In this document: in pieces, positions 35,603 to 45,375 of the stretch
Layout of the letters: each line of letters starts with the position of its first letter
How positions within the stretch are numbered: the first letter of the stretch is position 1
Source: Agrobacterium tumefaciens
GTDB taxonomy: Bacteria > Pseudomonadota > Alphaproteobacteria > Rhizobiales > Rhizobiaceae
Direction of reading: 5' to 3'
NCBI RefSeq assembly: GCF_000834635.1
Contig: NZ_JXQV01000013.1
Location: 1-64,000 of the forward strand
Length of the DNA stretch: 64,000 nucleotides
Translations under genes and position numbers: made by a program
The notes under the pieces: model-generated
Databases searched by the model: none
What the model was told of the DNA's origin: nothing
The model's input: only the letters and a program-made list of their open reading frames with translations

Positions 35603-36544
35603 ATGCCCGCCTACCGCCCGCCCCGCATTTCATCTTCCGAAATCACACCGCGCGACATCTATCTTTCCCGACGAAACTTCCTCGGAACGGCGGCAGGTTT
35701 GGCGACAGTTGGGCTGACGGCACAGGGCGCCATGGCAGCGCCCCTGTCTGCCAAGCCCGGCCCTTACAAGCTGGATGACAAACTGACGCCGCTTGAAGCT
35801 GTGACCAGCTATAACAACTTTTACGAATTCGGGACGGGCAAGGCGGAACCGAAAGAAAATGCCGGCAGCTTCAAGCCGACGCCATGGACCGTGAAGGTTG
35901 ATGGTCTTGTTGGCAAGCCGCAGGAATTCGGCATCGAGGATTTGCTGAAGAACCCGCTTGAGGAGCGCACCTATCGCATGCGCTGCGTCGAGGGCTGGTC
36001 GATGGTCATTCCGTGGATCGGTTTTTCGCTCTCCACCATTCTCGATAAGGTCGAGCCGTTGGGCAGCGCCAAATTCGTAAAATTTGAAACCGTGGTACGC
36101 CCAGAAGAAATGCCGGGCCAGAGCGGTCTGTTCCAGCCGCTGGATTGGCCATATGTAGAAGGCCTGCGTCTGGATGAGGCCCGTCACCCTCTGACAATTC
36201 TGGCTGTTGGTCTCTATGGAGAAACATTGCCCAACCAGAACGGCGCACCTATCCGCCTCGTCGTTCCATGGAAATATGGGTTCAAGGGAATCAAATCCAT
36301 CGTCCGTATCTCGCTGGTGGAAAAGCAGCCTGAGACGACATGGAAAAACTCCAACGCCCGCGAATACGGCTTCTACTCAAACGTTAATCCGCAAGTGGAT
36401 CATCCGCGCTGGAGCCAGGCAACGGAGCAGCGCATTGGCGAAGGCGGCTTCTTCAGCACCCAACGCCGCCCAACCTTGATGTTCAACGGCTATGACGAGG
36501 TTGCCAGCCTCTACAGCGATCTTGATCTCAAGGCGAATTACTGA
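35603..36544 (+). CDS. msrP: Protein-methionine-sulfoxide reductase, catalytic subunit MsrP
   Basis: Periplasmic molybdopterin enzyme that repairs oxidised methionines in envelope proteins, formerly YedY. ATG 35603 follows CAGGAGG and gives 313 residues. The Tat signal is [12 protein letters not shown] (21-32). The molybdenum ligand is Cys128 in [23 protein letters not shown] and PWKYGFKG belong to the family C-terminal half. The msrQ gene follows two bases later, so the pair is one operon; electrons come from the quinone pool through MsrQ. Confidence 0.96.
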   Translation: MPAYRPPRISSSEITPRDIYLSRRNFLGTAAGLATVGLTAQGAMAAPLSAKPGPYKLDDKLTPLEAVTSYNNFYEFGTGKAEPKENAGSFKPTPWTVKVDGLVGKPQEFGIEDLLKNPLEERTYRMRCVEGWSMVIPWIGFSLSTILDKVEPLGSAKFVKFETVVRPEEMPGQSGLFQPLDWPYVEGLRLDEARHPLTILAVGLYGETLPNQNGAPIRLVVPWKYGFKGIKSIVRISLVEKQPETTWKNSNAREYGFYSNVNPQVDHPRWSQATEQRIGEGGFFSTQRRPTLMFNGYDEVASLYSDLDLKANY

Positions 36545-36546
36545 TC

Positions 36547-37206
36547 ATGGCATTGGCGCTTTCGCTTCCATCTTTGCCCAAGCGGCACCAACCAGCGGCC
36601 ATCTGGGCGCTGTACGGCTTGGGCCTCTGTCCCGGCATATGGTACTTCTACCTCGCAGCAACCGGCGGGCTTGGGTTCAATCCCGTCAAGGAATTCGAAC
36701 ACCTTCTAGGAACGTGGGCACTACGTTTCCTCTGCATCGGTCTTGTCATCACGCCGTTGCGCGATCTCTTCAACATCAATCTGATCGCCTACCGGCGTGC
36801 ATTGGGCCTCATCGCCTTCTACTACGTACTTGCCCATTTCGCGGTCTATATCGTCCTCGACCGCGGACTTGTCTTGAGTTCCATCCTGTCCGATGTGCTC
36901 AAGCGGCCCTACATCATGTTCGGCATGGCAGCGCTCGTCATGCTTATTCCGCTCGCGTTGACGTCCAACCGTTGGTCGATCCGCAAACTCGGCTCGCGAT
37001 GGAACACGCTCCACAAGCTCTCATACCTCGTCTTGATCGGTGCCGTCCTCCACTTCGTGCTCGCACGCAAATCGCTGACACTGGAGCCCGTCTTCTATCT
37101 ATCGGTGATGTTCATCCTGCTGGGGTACCGCTCCATCCGACCCGCGATCATGGCGCGAAAGCGGGCCCGTAAAGCGGCTATGTCGTCGAGAGCCGTGACG
37201 CGATAA
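36547..37206 (+). CDS. msrQ: Heme-binding membrane subunit MsrQ
   Basis: Inner-membrane b-haem protein that passes electrons to MsrP. 219 residues with about six membrane segments. Candidate haem histidines lie in YVLAHFAVYIVLD, TLHKLSYLVLIGAVLHFVL and neighbouring helices. The LNLIAYRRALGL-like and WNTLHKLSY stretches are family signatures. It begins two bases after msrP and overlaps the convergent DUF2809 gene by 29 bases at the 3' end. Confidence 0.95.
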   Translation: MALALSLPSLPKRHQPAAIWALYGLGLCPGIWYFYLAATGGLGFNPVKEFEHLLGTWALRFLCIGLVITPLRDLFNINLIAYRRALGLIAFYYVLAHFAVYIVLDRGLVLSSILSDVLKRPYIMFGMAALVMLIPLALTSNRWSIRKLGSRWNTLHKLSYLVLIGAVLHFVLARKSLTLEPVFYLSVMFILLGYRSIRPAIMARKRARKAAMSSRAVTR

Positions 37207-37585
37207 AGGCGGCCGAGCCAATGCCAGCAAGATAGGAGGCAATATTCCACAGCGAGAAAACGCGCCCGAGCAGCAATGCACCCGCCGTTGTTGCCCGAAA
37301 CTCATCCAGCGCAGGAAAATGCACGAGGCGTATAAGCTCCACCACAACGGCAACAATGCACGTTACGACAAACGCCGTGCGCCCGCTCCTGCAAGGCAGC
37401 AAGCTTGAGATCAACACGAAGACCATCGATCCCCAAAGGATCGAACCGCCATACTTCACAACAACAAACGGCAGGCCAATGTCGTAGCCGAAACGCCGCA
37501 ATGCTAACCCTGCAAGAATCACTCCGCATGTCGCGGCCAGAAGGCACGCGCGACGGTTAAATAGGCGGTGTCGATATTCTATCAT
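37178..37585 (-). CDS. DUF2809 family membrane protein
   Basis: 135 residues with about four membrane segments. VVKYGGSILWGSMVFVLISS and VVELIRLVHFPALDEFRAT near the middle match DUF2809, a small integral membrane family of unknown function related to VanZ-like proteins in arrangement. It converges on msrQ and its stop lies 29 bases inside that gene. The ATG at 37585 has only a weak ribosome-binding site. Confidence 0.78.
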   Translation of the reverse strand: MIEYRHRLFNRRACLLAATCGVILAGLALRRFGYDIGLPFVVVKYGGSILWGSMVFVLISSLLPCRSGRTAFVVTCIVAVVVELIRLVHFPALDEFRATTAGALLLGRVFSLWNIASYLAGIGSAAFIASRLSTT

Positions 37586-37646
37586 GATGTTGCTTTAATC
37601 TGGATTGCTATAGATATGCAATCTAGCCGCGCAAGAGGATATCGGA

Positions 37647-38519
37647 TTGAGCATTGAAAACCCCTACCCACCAAGCCGTCTTTCTTCACTCGATGCGCTT
37701 CTCTGCGATGCCAAACCCTGGGGTGAATTGTCGGGAATAAAGCGTTTCATCGTTGAATTTCTGTACTTCGGAGTGAAGGAAGCACGCGCCTGCCTGTTTG
37801 CAGGTCTGTTTTTCATCTCAATTTTCATGGTCCAGCGCGAAGGTGTTTTAGGACTGCCGAGATACGACGTCCTACTCGTTATCGCGCTCGCCATTCAGTT
37901 CTTCATGATCTGGAGCAAACTGGAAACGTTGGATGAAGCCAAGGCTATCCTCATGTTCCACGCCGTCGGCTTCGCTCTTGAGGTCTTCAAAACCTCTGGC
38001 ACTATCCAGTCCTGGTCCTACCCGGATTTCGCCTACACGAAAGTTCTCGGCGTCCCGTTGTTTTCAGGCTTTATGTATGCTGCTGTCGGCAGCTACGTCA
38101 TACAGGCGTGGCGCTTGCTGGACGTCCGCATCCGGCACCATCCACCCTACTGGATGGCAACCGTAATTGGCATAGCTATCTACCTCAACTTTTTCACTCA
38201 CCACTATATTGGCGATTACCGCTGGTACATCGCGGCTTGCGCCATAGGCCTTTACGCCCGCGCGACGGTCATATACCGCCCCTATGACCGGGATCGCAAA
38301 ATGCCGCTGTTGCTATCCTTCATTCTCATTGGCTTTTTCGTATGGCTGGCCGAAAACATCTCCACCTTCTTCGGCATATGGAAATATCCAAATCAGTTGG
38401 GAGCATGGTCCGTGGTCCACATCGGCAAATGGAGCTCCTGGTCTCTCCTTGTGATAATGACCTTCTCTATCGTGTCTCACCTCAAGCACATCAAGAGCCG
38501 GATCTCGGTGCCTGACTGA
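37647..38519 (+). CDS. DUF817 family membrane protein
   Basis: 290 residues with about eight membrane segments. GVKEARACLFAGLFFISIF, ALEVFKTSGTIQSWSYPD, GFMYAAVGSYVIQAWRLLD and WLAENISTFFGIWKYPNQ are typical for DUF817 (YoaT-like), whose function is unknown. The start is a TTG at 37647 with AGAGGA seven bases upstream. It is the last intact gene before the ribosomal region. Confidence 0.85.
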   Translation: MSIENPYPPSRLSSLDALLCDAKPWGELSGIKRFIVEFLYFGVKEARACLFAGLFFISIFMVQREGVLGLPRYDVLLVIALAIQFFMIWSKLETLDEAKAILMFHAVGFALEVFKTSGTIQSWSYPDFAYTKVLGVPLFSGFMYAAVGSYVIQAWRLLDVRIRHHPPYWMATVIGIAIYLNFFTHHYIGDYRWYIAACAIGLYARATVIYRPYDRDRKMPLLLSFILIGFFVWLAENISTFFGIWKYPNQLGAWSVVHIGKWSSWSLLVIMTFSIVSHLKHIKSRISVPD

Positions 38520-38532
38520 TGGGGCAACTCAA

Positions 38533-38712
38533 GTGAAAATTGCCGCTGCGCAGAACGTCGTGCGCAAGGATATCGCCGAAAACCGACAGACTATTAGGGA
38601 TTCGACATTTCACTGAGCAAGGCTCGTTCATGGCGAAGGCAAGCGAGGTGTGGTGAGTTTCCCAGGAGAACGCAAAGCTAGAACTAATAGGGCTGATGTG
38701 GAATTTTCAAAT
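38533..38712 (+). pseudogene. Remnant of a carbon-nitrogen hydrolase (nitrilase-type) gene
   Basis: GTG 38533 opens MKIAAAQNVVRKDIAENR followed by QTIRD, which resembles the N-terminus of nitrilase-superfamily proteins, and then hits TGA at 38614-38616. The same frame continues as ARLVHGEG, which recalls the ARLVHFPEG motif just after it in intact members, with a piece missing between. Nothing later in the family can be found before rplQ. I read it as a 5' fragment with deletion and decay. The match is by eye and short. Confidence 0.42.
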
Positions 38713-38734
38713 ACAGAGTCCGAACTGAAAATAC

Positions 38735-38767
38735 AAAAAGCCGAGTGATCGCTCACCCGGCTTTTTG
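38735..38767 (-). terminator. Terminator of the rplQ end of the alpha operon
   Basis: AAAAAGCCGAGTGA and TCACCCGGCTTTTT pair with one mismatch, with T-runs on both strands. It lies about 27 bases past the rplQ stop and also closes the plus-strand side. Confidence 0.8.
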
Positions 38768-38793
38768 TTGTCTGCGCTTAAAAGCGCCAAACC

Positions 38794-39219
38794 TTATGCA
38801 GCTTCTGCAGCAGCGTTCTCAGCAGCAACGCGAGCCTTGTCGGCTGCGCCCTTGGCATCAACGTCACGCTCTACGAACTCAACAACAGCCATAGCAGCGT
38901 TGTCGCCCTGACGGTAGCCAGCCTTCATGATGCGAAGGTAGCCGCCGTTACGGGTTGCGTAACGTTCAGCGATGGCATCGAACAGCTTGCGAACTGCGTC
39001 CTGATCCTTGATCTGGGATACAGCCTGACGACGAGCGTGCAGATCGCCGCGCTTGCCGAGAGTTACGAGCTTTTCTACGATTGGGCGAATTTCCTTCGCC
39101 TTTGGCAGAGTTGTGACGATCTGCTCATGCGTAATGAGCGAAGCAGCCATGTTGGCAAACATTGCCTTGCGGTGGCTGGCGGTTCTATTGAGCTTGCGGC
39201 CTGAATTTCCGTGGCGCAT
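38794..39219 (-). CDS. rplQ: 50S ribosomal protein L17
   Basis: Large-subunit protein near the exit tunnel. 141 residues, with an alphaproteobacterial C-terminal extension rich in Ala after the usual ~116-residue core. [24 protein letters not shown] start and [23 protein letters not shown] are intact. Last gene of the long minus-strand array, followed by a strong terminator. AAGGAG lies before the ATG. Confidence 0.97.
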   Translation of the reverse strand: MRHGNSGRKLNRTASHRKAMFANMAASLITHEQIVTTLPKAKEIRPIVEKLVTLGKRGDLHARRQAVSQIKDQDAVRKLFDAIAERYATRNGGYLRIMKAGYRQGDNAAMAVVEFVERDVDAKGAADKARVAAENAAAEAA

Positions 39220-39303
39220 TGCTATTCTCCTTTAATGCAGGTTCCCTATCCGGGCCTGCCGTTTCCTGGCACATGCAGGCGACGGGCCTGCTGTTTGACG
39301 GGG

Positions 39304-39331
39304 AAAGGCAGTCTGTAACGGGTCTGCCTTT
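39304..39331 (+). terminator. Terminator-like hairpin facing against the operon
   Basis: AAAGGCAG and CTGCCTTT pair over eight bases with TTTATC on the plus strand, while the operon runs on the minus strand. It lies in the 174-base rpoA-rplQ gap and could stop antisense transcription. Confidence 0.5.
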
Positions 39332-39393
39332 TTATCTGGTTTATTGTTGATCAGCCTGCGAGGGGAAGTCGCTAGCGCGACACCCCAAGCCGC

Positions 39394-40404
39394 TTAGTAC
39401 TGGTCTTCGTAACGCTTAGCGAGATCTTCGATGTTCTCTGGTGGCCATGCTGGCACTTCCATGCCGAGATGCAGACCCATGGAAGCGAGAACTTCCTTGA
39501 TTTCGTTCAGCGACTTGCGGCCAAAGTTCGGAGTGCGAAGCATTTCGGCTTCGGTCTTCTGAATGAGGTCGCCGATATAAACAATGTTGTCGTTCTTCAG
39601 GCAGTTCGCAGAACGAACAGACAGTTCCAACTCGTCGACCTTCTTGAGAAGCGCAGGGTTGAATGCCAGTTCGGTCACCGACTCTTCTTCAGCTTCCTTC
39701 TGCGGCTCGTCGAAGTTGACGAAGACGCCCAGCTGGTCCTGAAGGATGCGAGCGGCAAAGGCAACGGCGTCTTCGCCGGTTACTGAGCCGTTGGTCTCGA
39801 TCGTCATGATCAACTTGTCATAGTCCAGAACCTGACCTTCACGGGTGTTTTCCACCTTGTAGGACACTTTCTTGACCGGAGAATAAAGGCTGTCGACCGG
39901 AATGAGACCGATTGGAGCATCTTCCGCACGGTTACGTTCAGCCGGTACATAGCCCTTACCGTTGTTGACAGTGAATTCCATGCGGATTTCAGCGCCATCA
40001 TCGAGCGTGCAGATCACGTGATCAGGATTGAGGATCTCGATATCGCCAACGGTCTGGATATCACCAGCTGTTACCGAACCTGGACCCTGCTTACGCACGA
40101 CCATGCGCTTGGAATCATCACCATCCATCTTGATGGCGATTTCCTTGATGTTGAGAACGATATCGGTCACATCTTCCCGAACGCCGGGAATGGACGAGAA
40201 TTCGTGCAGAACACCATCAATCTGCACCGCAGTCACAGCAGCACCACGCAGAGACGACAAGAGCACGCGACGAAGCGCGTTACCGAGCGTCAAACCAAAA
40301 CCGCGCTCAAGCGGCTCTGCAACCAGCGTCACTTTCGTGCGGCTAGAAGACGTGAACTCGACCTTGTTCGGCTTGATCAGTTCCTGCCAATTCTTTTGAA
40401 TCAT
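39394..40404 (-). CDS. rpoA: DNA-directed RNA polymerase subunit alpha
   Basis: 336 residues from ATG 40404 (GGAAGG upstream); longer readings add 23 unrelated residues. The N-terminal assembly domain has [20 protein letters not shown] and the C-terminal domain [20 protein letters not shown], then [20 protein letters not shown], used for UP-element and activator contacts. The flexible linker is around 230-248. It lies between rpsK and rplQ as usual in the alpha operon; rpsD is absent, as in other rhizobia. Confidence 0.98.
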   Translation of the reverse strand: MIQKNWQELIKPNKVEFTSSSRTKVTLVAEPLERGFGLTLGNALRRVLLSSLRGAAVTAVQIDGVLHEFSSIPGVREDVTDIVLNIKEIAIKMDGDDSKRMVVRKQGPGSVTAGDIQTVGDIEILNPDHVICTLDDGAEIRMEFTVNNGKGYVPAERNRAEDAPIGLIPVDSLYSPVKKVSYKVENTREGQVLDYDKLIMTIETNGSVTGEDAVAFAARILQDQLGVFVNFDEPQKEAEEESVTELAFNPALLKKVDELELSVRSANCLKNDNIVYIGDLIQKTEAEMLRTPNFGRKSLNEIKEVLASMGLHLGMEVPAWPPENIEDLAKRYEDQY

Positions 40405-40544
40405 CTTTAAACCTTCCGTTCGCCGCCACCATTCAATCGTGGCGGACCGAGCATGATCACCGAGAGGAACCAAAGGTTCATCGGAGGGTTCTTAAAGCGT
40501 AAGGAAGGCCGGGTTACCGGCAGGCCACACGCCACATACGCGAA

Positions 40545-40575
40545 AATTCCGCCAGCCAGAAGGCAAGGCGGAATT
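40545..40575 (-). other. Hairpin between rpsK and rpoA
   Basis: AATTCCGCC and GGCGGAATT pair over nine bases with a smaller GCC/GGC pair inside. On the minus strand it is followed by TTCGCG, so it is at best a partial terminator or an RNA processing site, 17 bases past the rpsK stop. Confidence 0.45.
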
Positions 40576-40592
40576 CTCAGGATACGGTCGCG

Positions 40593-40982
40593 TCAAACGC
40601 GGCGCTTCTTGCGCGGACGGCAACCGTTATGCGGGATTGGCGTAACATCACGAATAGAAGTGATCATGAAACCAGCAGCCTGCAAAGCGCGAAGAGCAGA
40701 TTCGCGACCGGAACCCGGACCGCAAACTTCAACTTCCAGCGTCTTCATGCCGTGTTCCTGTGCCTTCTTGGCAGCATCTTCAGCAGCGATCTGAGCAGCA
40801 AATGGTGTCGACTTACGCGAGCCCTTGAAGCCCTTTGCACCAGCAGACGACCAGGCAATCGCGTTGCCCTGTGCGTCGGTGATGGTGATCATCGTGTTGT
40901 TGAAGGTCGAGTTGACGTGCGCTACACCCGTCGTGATGTTCTTACGTTCGCGACGTTTAACGCGAGTGGCTTCCTTGGCCAT
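40593..40982 (-). CDS. rpsK: 30S ribosomal protein S11
   Basis: Small-subunit platform protein next to the mRNA exit channel. 129 residues with [18 protein letters not shown] and the invariant tail [20 protein letters not shown] (here [17 protein letters not shown]). AAAGGTAG precedes the ATG. It lies between rpsM and rpoA in the alpha operon. Confidence 0.98.
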   Translation of the reverse strand: MAKEATRVKRRERKNITTGVAHVNSTFNNTMITITDAQGNAIAWSSAGAKGFKGSRKSTPFAAQIAAEDAAKKAQEHGMKTLEVEVCGPGSGRESALRALQAAGFMITSIRDVTPIPHNGCRPRKKRRV

Positions 40983-41116
40983 AGTCTACCTTTCTTGGAT
41001 CTCTGCACCGCCGTAACACCAGCGGCTACACCGGCGAAAACCTCTTACGAAGATCCCACCAAACTCAGAAAGGCTGGTGCGGCTTGCACCAGCCCTCCAC
41101 TCCGAACAATCGGAAA

Positions 41117-41485
41117 TTACTTCTTCTTACCTGCAATCGCCTTCGCTGGACCCTTGCGAGTACGAGCGTTGGTGTGCGTGCGCTGACCGCGGACCGGAAG
41201 GCCACGACGGTGACGCAGTCCACGGTAGCAACCGAGGTCCATAAGGCGCTTGATGTTCATCGATGTTTCACGACGAAGATCACCCTCAACGCGATAGTCG
41301 CGGTCGATTGCTTCACGGATCTGCAGAACTTCTGCGTCCGTCAGCTGATGAACGCGCTTCTCAGCCGGAATACCGACTTTTTCAACGATTTCCTGCGCGA
41401 ATTTCGTGCCAATCCCGTGAATATAGGTCAAGGCGATAACAACGCGCTTAGCCGTCGGGATGTTGACGCCAGCGATACGTGCCAC
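41117..41485 (-). CDS. rpsM: 30S ribosomal protein S13
   Basis: Small-subunit head protein that forms bridges to the 50S subunit. 122 residues. The start is a GTG at 41485 with AAGGAG seven bases upstream, giving the standard [19 protein letters not shown]; in-frame codons further upstream add 12 unlike residues. The basic tail [18 protein letters not shown] is intact. No rpmJ lies before it. First gene of the alpha operon, 224 bases after adk. Confidence 0.97.
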   Translation of the reverse strand: MARIAGVNIPTAKRVVIALTYIHGIGTKFAQEIVEKVGIPAEKRVHQLTDAEVLQIREAIDRDYRVEGDLRRETSMNIKRLMDLGCYRGLRHRRGLPVRGQRTHTNARTRKGPAKAIAGKKK

Positions 41486-41624
41486 GTCTATTCTCCTTGC
41501 GTTCCAGTTGCCATCCGGCAAGTGGTGCTTTCATTTGAGCGGCTCTCGTAGCCGCCAGTTCAAAATTCGTGTTCGTCACAAGTCAAAACGACCGAACCCG
41601 GACTTTCCTTCCCTTGAGGAAAAT

Positions 41625-41661
41625 CCGCGCCAGTCGCTTGGGATGTCGCGAGTTGGCGCGG
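41625..41661 (-). terminator. Terminator-like hairpin between adk and rpsM
   Basis: CCGCGCCA and TGGCGCGG form the outer stem, TCGC and GCGA an inner stem. On the minus strand it is followed by ATTTTCC. It probably ends part of the spc-operon message before the alpha operon. A weak rpsM promoter (TTGACT, 17 bases, TTGAAC) may follow. Confidence 0.55.
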
Positions 41662-41709
41662 TGTTTAACGGAATCAGTTCAAAAAAGCAACCGGCCCCGC
41701 CAAGATTCT

Positions 41710-42324
41710 TTACAGATGAGCAACAGTAGCCTGTGTAGACCCATCTTTTTGCAGCACAGCTTCGATAGCAGCCGAAACAGAGTCGAGATCAGCCATGCCA
41801 TCGAGCACCACCAGCTCGCCCTGCTCCTCATAGTAATGAGAGAGCGGCGCTGTCTTTTCGCGGTACTCGGAAAGACGCTTGCGGAACGACTCGGGATTGT
41901 CATCCGAGCGAACTACGCCGCCAGCCGCGATAGTCTCGGCAACACGGTTTTCGATTCGGCGAACAAGCGCGTCCTCGTCTACCCTCAGCTCGATAACAGC
42001 ATCGAGCTGAATGTTCTTCTGGCGCATATTATCCGCGAGTGTCTTCGCCTGCGGAACAGTGCGAGGGTAACCGTCGAGAATGAAACCCTTGGCACAGTCG
42101 GGCTGCTCTATCCGTTCTGACACGATCTGATTGACGATATCGTCCGATACAAGACCACCGGCATCCATCACTTCCTTCGCGCGCCGCCCGATCTCCGAGC
42201 CGTCATTGACGGCTGCACGGAGCATGTCGCCTGTCGATAGCTGCGGTATGGCATATTTGTCGGTCAGGCGCTTAGCCTGTGTCCCTTTGCCAGCTCCCGG
42301 CGGTCCCAAAAATATCAGTCTCAT
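41710..42324 (-). CDS. adk: Adenylate kinase (short form)
   Basis: Interconverts AMP, ADP and ATP. 204 residues, with Walker [11 protein letters not shown] (7-16), the AMP-site [12 protein letters not shown] and [13 protein letters not shown]. The LID is reduced ([20 protein letters not shown]) and has no zinc cysteines, the short alphaproteobacterial form. Its ATG overlaps the secY stop by four bases (ATGA), so the two are translationally coupled. Confidence 0.97.
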   Translation of the reverse strand: MRLIFLGPPGAGKGTQAKRLTDKYAIPQLSTGDMLRAAVNDGSEIGRRAKEVMDAGGLVSDDIVNQIVSERIEQPDCAKGFILDGYPRTVPQAKTLADNMRQKNIQLDAVIELRVDEDALVRRIENRVAETIAAGGVVRSDDNPESFRKRLSEYREKTAPLSHYYEEQGELVVLDGMADLDSVSAAIEAVLQKDGSTQATVAHL

Positions 42325-43661
42325 CGTCCCCTCTTTCCTCCACGCAGTTTCGATTTCTTGATCAGCCCCTCATATTGCTGGGCGATCAGGTGACCCTGAA
42401 TCTGTGCCACGGTATCAAGAGTTACACTGACTACGATCAAAAGCGAAGTGCCACCAAGGGCTAATGGTATGCCCGTACGCGCAATCAACGTTTCTGGCAG
42501 GATACACACGAAAACGAGGTAGATAGCGCCCAGCACGGTGATGCGCGTCAAAACGTAATCAATGTATTCCGCCGTGCGATCGCCCGGACGAATGCCTGGA
42601 ATGAACCCGCCATGCTTCTTCAGATTATCTGCGGTATCCTTCGGATTGAACACGATTGCCGTATAGAAGAAGGCAAAGAATGCGATCAGAAGACCATAGA
42701 AGAGCATGAACAAAGGCTGGCCATGCTGAAGCGACGCAATGATCGTTGTCGCCCACGGTGGCAGATTCGTGCTGTTGGTGAAGCCTGCGGCTGTTGCAGG
42801 CAAGAGCAATAGCGAAGAAGCAAAAATTGCAGGAATAACGCCGGCCGTGTTGAGCTTCAACGGCAGGTGCGATGTATCGCCTTGGAACATGCGGTTGCCG
42901 ACCTGGCGCTTCGGATACTGGATCAGAAGACGACGCTGTGCGCGTTCTACGAAAACGATCAGCGCGATAACGCCAATTGCGACCAGAACAACGGCCAGAA
43001 TCAAAGGCGTCGAAAGAGCGCCGGTACGACCAAGTTCCAAAGTGCCAGCAAGAGCCTTAGGAAGGCCAGCTGCGATGCCTGCGAAAATGATCAACGAAAT
43101 GCCATTGCCGATACCACGCGACGTGATTTGCTCACCGAGCCACATCAGGAACATCGTGCCGCCGAGCAGCGTGATAACCGTTGAGATACGGAAGAACACG
43201 CCTGGATCGACTACCAGCCCTGCCCCGCTCTCAAGACCAACGGCAATACCATAGGCCTGAAGCGTACCAAGCAGCACTGTGCCGTAACGCGTGTACTGAT
43301 TGATGATCTTGCGGCCAGCCTCGCCTTCCTTTTTCAAAGCTTCGAGCGAAGGCACGACAGACGTCATCAATTGCACGATAATCGATGCGGAAATGTAAGG
43401 CATGATGCCGAGCGCGAAGATCGCCATGCGCTCTACAGCGCCGCCCGCAAACATGTTGAAGAGACCGAGAATACCGTTAGCCTGTCCCTGGAACGCTTGC
43501 GCGTAGGCTTCCGGGTTCAAACCAGGAAGCGGGATATGAGTGCCGAGACGATAAACGAGAAGTGCGGCAAGGGTGAACCAGAGTCGTTTTTTCAGATCTT
43601 CAGCTTTCGCGAAGGTCGAAAAATTCAGGTTCGAGGCCAGTTGTTCCGCTGCTGAAGCCAT
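42321..43661 (-). CDS. secY: Preprotein translocase subunit SecY
   Basis: Channel-forming subunit of the Sec translocon in the inner membrane. 446 residues from ATG 43661 (CGGAGAAA upstream), ten membrane segments. The plug and lateral gate region follows [13 protein letters not shown], with [20 protein letters not shown] in segment 2. The cytoplasmic loop [20 protein letters not shown] (about 250) binds SecA and ribosomes. The gap to rplO upstream is unusually long (313 bases). Confidence 0.98.
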   Translation of the reverse strand: MASAAEQLASNLNFSTFAKAEDLKKRLWFTLAALLVYRLGTHIPLPGLNPEAYAQAFQGQANGILGLFNMFAGGAVERMAIFALGIMPYISASIIVQLMTSVVPSLEALKKEGEAGRKIINQYTRYGTVLLGTLQAYGIAVGLESGAGLVVDPGVFFRISTVITLLGGTMFLMWLGEQITSRGIGNGISLIIFAGIAAGLPKALAGTLELGRTGALSTPLILAVVLVAIGVIALIVFVERAQRRLLIQYPKRQVGNRMFQGDTSHLPLKLNTAGVIPAIFASSLLLLPATAAGFTNSTNLPPWATTIIASLQHGQPLFMLFYGLLIAFFAFFYTAIVFNPKDTADNLKKHGGFIPGIRPGDRTAEYIDYVLTRITVLGAIYLVFVCILPETLIARTGIPLALGGTSLLIVVSVTLDTVAQIQGHLIAQQYEGLIKKSKLRGGKRGR

Positions 43662-43974
43662 AAATTTCTCCGCATGACCCTTGTCCAGCGGCACGGAAAC
43701 CGGCAATTCCGGAAAAGGTCTTAAAAGATACTGGTGCAAAAACCGGGCTCTGGACGGATAACAGCTCTCAAGCCGAAATCATGCCTCACCCTTGTTTTCG
43801 TTAGTTCGTCCGAAGCTCCTGCGAGCAACCTGGAACTGTGAGGCTCTCCCCGCGTCGCATAGGCGCCGCCTGAGAGTTTCCGCGCAAACTTTAAATCGAT
43901 TAAGATTCAAAGCAGTGTGCGACTATGGGTGTGAACGCCCGGAGTGAAACACACCGGGCGTTCAAAGTCTTATA
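43662..43974 (-). other. Long rplO-secY gap with hairpin
   Basis: 313 bases without a gene in an operon where most gaps are 2-15 bases. At its upstream edge (43932-43964) TGAACGCCCGG and CCGGGCGTTCA form a perfect 11-bp stem, ten bases after the rplO stop, without a T-run. The rest may be a secY leader or a secondary promoter; I could not name a good -35/-10 pair. Confidence 0.55.
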
Positions 43975-44454
43975 TTACTCTGCAGCTTCCGCTGCAACAA
44001 CCAGAAGCTTGATAGAGCTGCCGGCCTTTTCGATCTTTTCAACAGCAGACTTGGAAGCGCCTGCGACTTCGATGGAAACCTTCGAGGTCAATTCGCCGTC
44101 AGCCAGAATGCGAACGCCATCCTTCAGACGACGGATCACGCCAGCAGCCTTGAGAGCTGCAGCATCAATCGTTGCGTTGGCATCGAGCTTGCCTGCGTCG
44201 ATAGCAGTCTGGATCCGGCCAACGGAAACTTCAGCATATTCGGAAGCGAAGATGTTGTTGAAACCGCGCTTAGGCAGACGACGGTAGATTGGCATCTGAC
44301 CGCCTTCGAAACCGTTGACTGCAACGCCCGAACGAGCCTTCTGACCCTTAACGCCGCGACCACCGGTCTTGCCCTTGCCAGAACCGATACCGCGACCTAC
44401 GCGGATGCGATCCTTGGTGGAACCTTCGTTGTCTTTAATTTCATTGAGTTTCAT
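43975..44454 (-). CDS. rplO: 50S ribosomal protein L15
   Basis: 159 residues. Large-subunit protein with the glycine-rich basic N-terminal extension ([20 protein letters not shown]) and [20 protein letters not shown]. The Ala/Glu-rich tail is standard for the group. It starts 16 bases after rpmD and is followed by the secY gap with its hairpin. Confidence 0.98.
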   Translation of the reverse strand: MKLNEIKDNEGSTKDRIRVGRGIGSGKGKTGGRGVKGQKARSGVAVNGFEGGQMPIYRRLPKRGFNNIFASEYAEVSVGRIQTAIDAGKLDANATIDAAALKAAGVIRRLKDGVRILADGELTSKVSIEVAGASKSAVEKIEKAGSSIKLLVVAAEAAE

Positions 44455-44470
44455 GATGACTTCCTCCGTC

Positions 44471-44677
44471 TCACTTCTCGTCTACGACGCGAACGAGATG
44501 CTGGACAGCACGGATCATGCCGCGAACAGATGGGGTATCTTCCAGTGTGCGCTGACGGTGCATCTTGTTGAGACCCAGACCGATCAGCGTCTGACGCTGA
44601 ACTGCAGGGCGGCGATTTGGGCTTGCGATCTGTTCAACAGTAACAGTCGTCTTGGCTTCAGTAGTAGTCTTGGCCAT
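44471..44677 (-). CDS. rpmD: 50S ribosomal protein L30
   Basis: 68 residues, with [20 protein letters not shown] and [12 protein letters not shown] matching the family. It has a short Thr-rich N-terminal extension. GGAGCAG precedes the ATG, 11 bases after rpsE. Confidence 0.97.
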   Translation of the reverse strand: MAKTTTEAKTTVTVEQIASPNRRPAVQRQTLIGLGLNKMHRQRTLEDTPSVRGMIRAVQHLVRVVDEK

Positions 44678-44688
44678 GATACTGCTCC

Positions 44689-45258
44689 TTATTCTTCAGA
44701 CACGTTGCCGGAAGCGGCGCGGCGAGACTGAAGGGTCGCATACTTAAGACCGCGCTGTGCAGCAACGTCCTTAGGATGAACCTGGTGCTTCAAAGCGTCG
44801 AAGGTTGCGCGAACCATGTTGTATGGGTTCGAAGAACCAGTCGACTTGGCGACAACGTCGTGCACGCCGAGCGTTTCGAAAACAGCGCGCATTGGACCAC
44901 CGGCGATGATACCAGTACCAGCCTTTGCAGAGCGAAGGAGAACCTTGCCAGCGCCGTGACGACCGTTAACATCGTGATGCAACGTACGGCCATCGCGCAG
45001 AGGAACGAAAATCAGATCGCGCTTTGCGCTTTCTGTTGCCTTGCGGATTGCTTCTGGAACTTCACGAGCCTTGCCATGACCAAAGCCAACGCGGCCCTTC
45101 TGGTCACCAACAACGACGAGCGCGGCAAAACCGAAACGACGGCCGCCCTTAACAACTTTGGCAACGCGGTTGATAGCAACCAGCTTGTCAACAAATTCGC
45201 TATCGCGCTCTTCGCGGTTCTGGCGGTCGTCGCGAGAACCTCTTTTTTCTTGTGCCAT
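44689..45258 (-). CDS. rpsE: 30S ribosomal protein S5
   Basis: 189 residues, with the double-stranded-RNA-binding-like part [20 protein letters not shown] and the second domain [20 protein letters not shown]. Helps decoding accuracy near the A site. The start follows AAAAGGAAAAGG. A hairpin in the 117-base gap separates it from rplR. Confidence 0.98.
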   Translation of the reverse strand: MAQEKRGSRDDRQNREERDSEFVDKLVAINRVAKVVKGGRRFGFAALVVVGDQKGRVGFGHGKAREVPEAIRKATESAKRDLIFVPLRDGRTLHHDVNGRHGAGKVLLRSAKAGTGIIAGGPMRAVFETLGVHDVVAKSTGSSNPYNMVRATFDALKHQVHPKDVAAQRGLKYATLQSRRAASGNVSEE

Positions 45259-45346
45259 TGTCCTTTTCCTTTTTCTTTTGCGGGTGGAACGGCAAACAAT
45301 AATGGACCACCGGCTTCATTGCTGAAGTCCATGTGATCCGGTGAAA

Positions 45347-45369
45347 TCCGCCCGGACATGCCGGGCGGA
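45347..45369 (-). other. GC-rich hairpin between rplR and rpsE
   Basis: TCCGCCCGG and CCGGGCGGA form a perfect 9-bp stem around a five-base loop, seven bases past the rplR stop. On the minus strand ATTTC follows. It may slow polymerase or define an RNA processing end. Confidence 0.5.
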
Positions 45370-45375
45370 AAAGTC

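Noticed and set aside
36492..37172. 226-codon frame overlapping msrQ in another frame
   Set aside because: Arg/Pro/His-rich out-of-frame translation of msrQ; msrQ itself has clear membrane segments and a perfect place after msrP.
41556..41584. TTGACT/TTGAAC pair as rpsM promoter
   Set aside because: The -10 box matches poorly; kept only as a weak remark.
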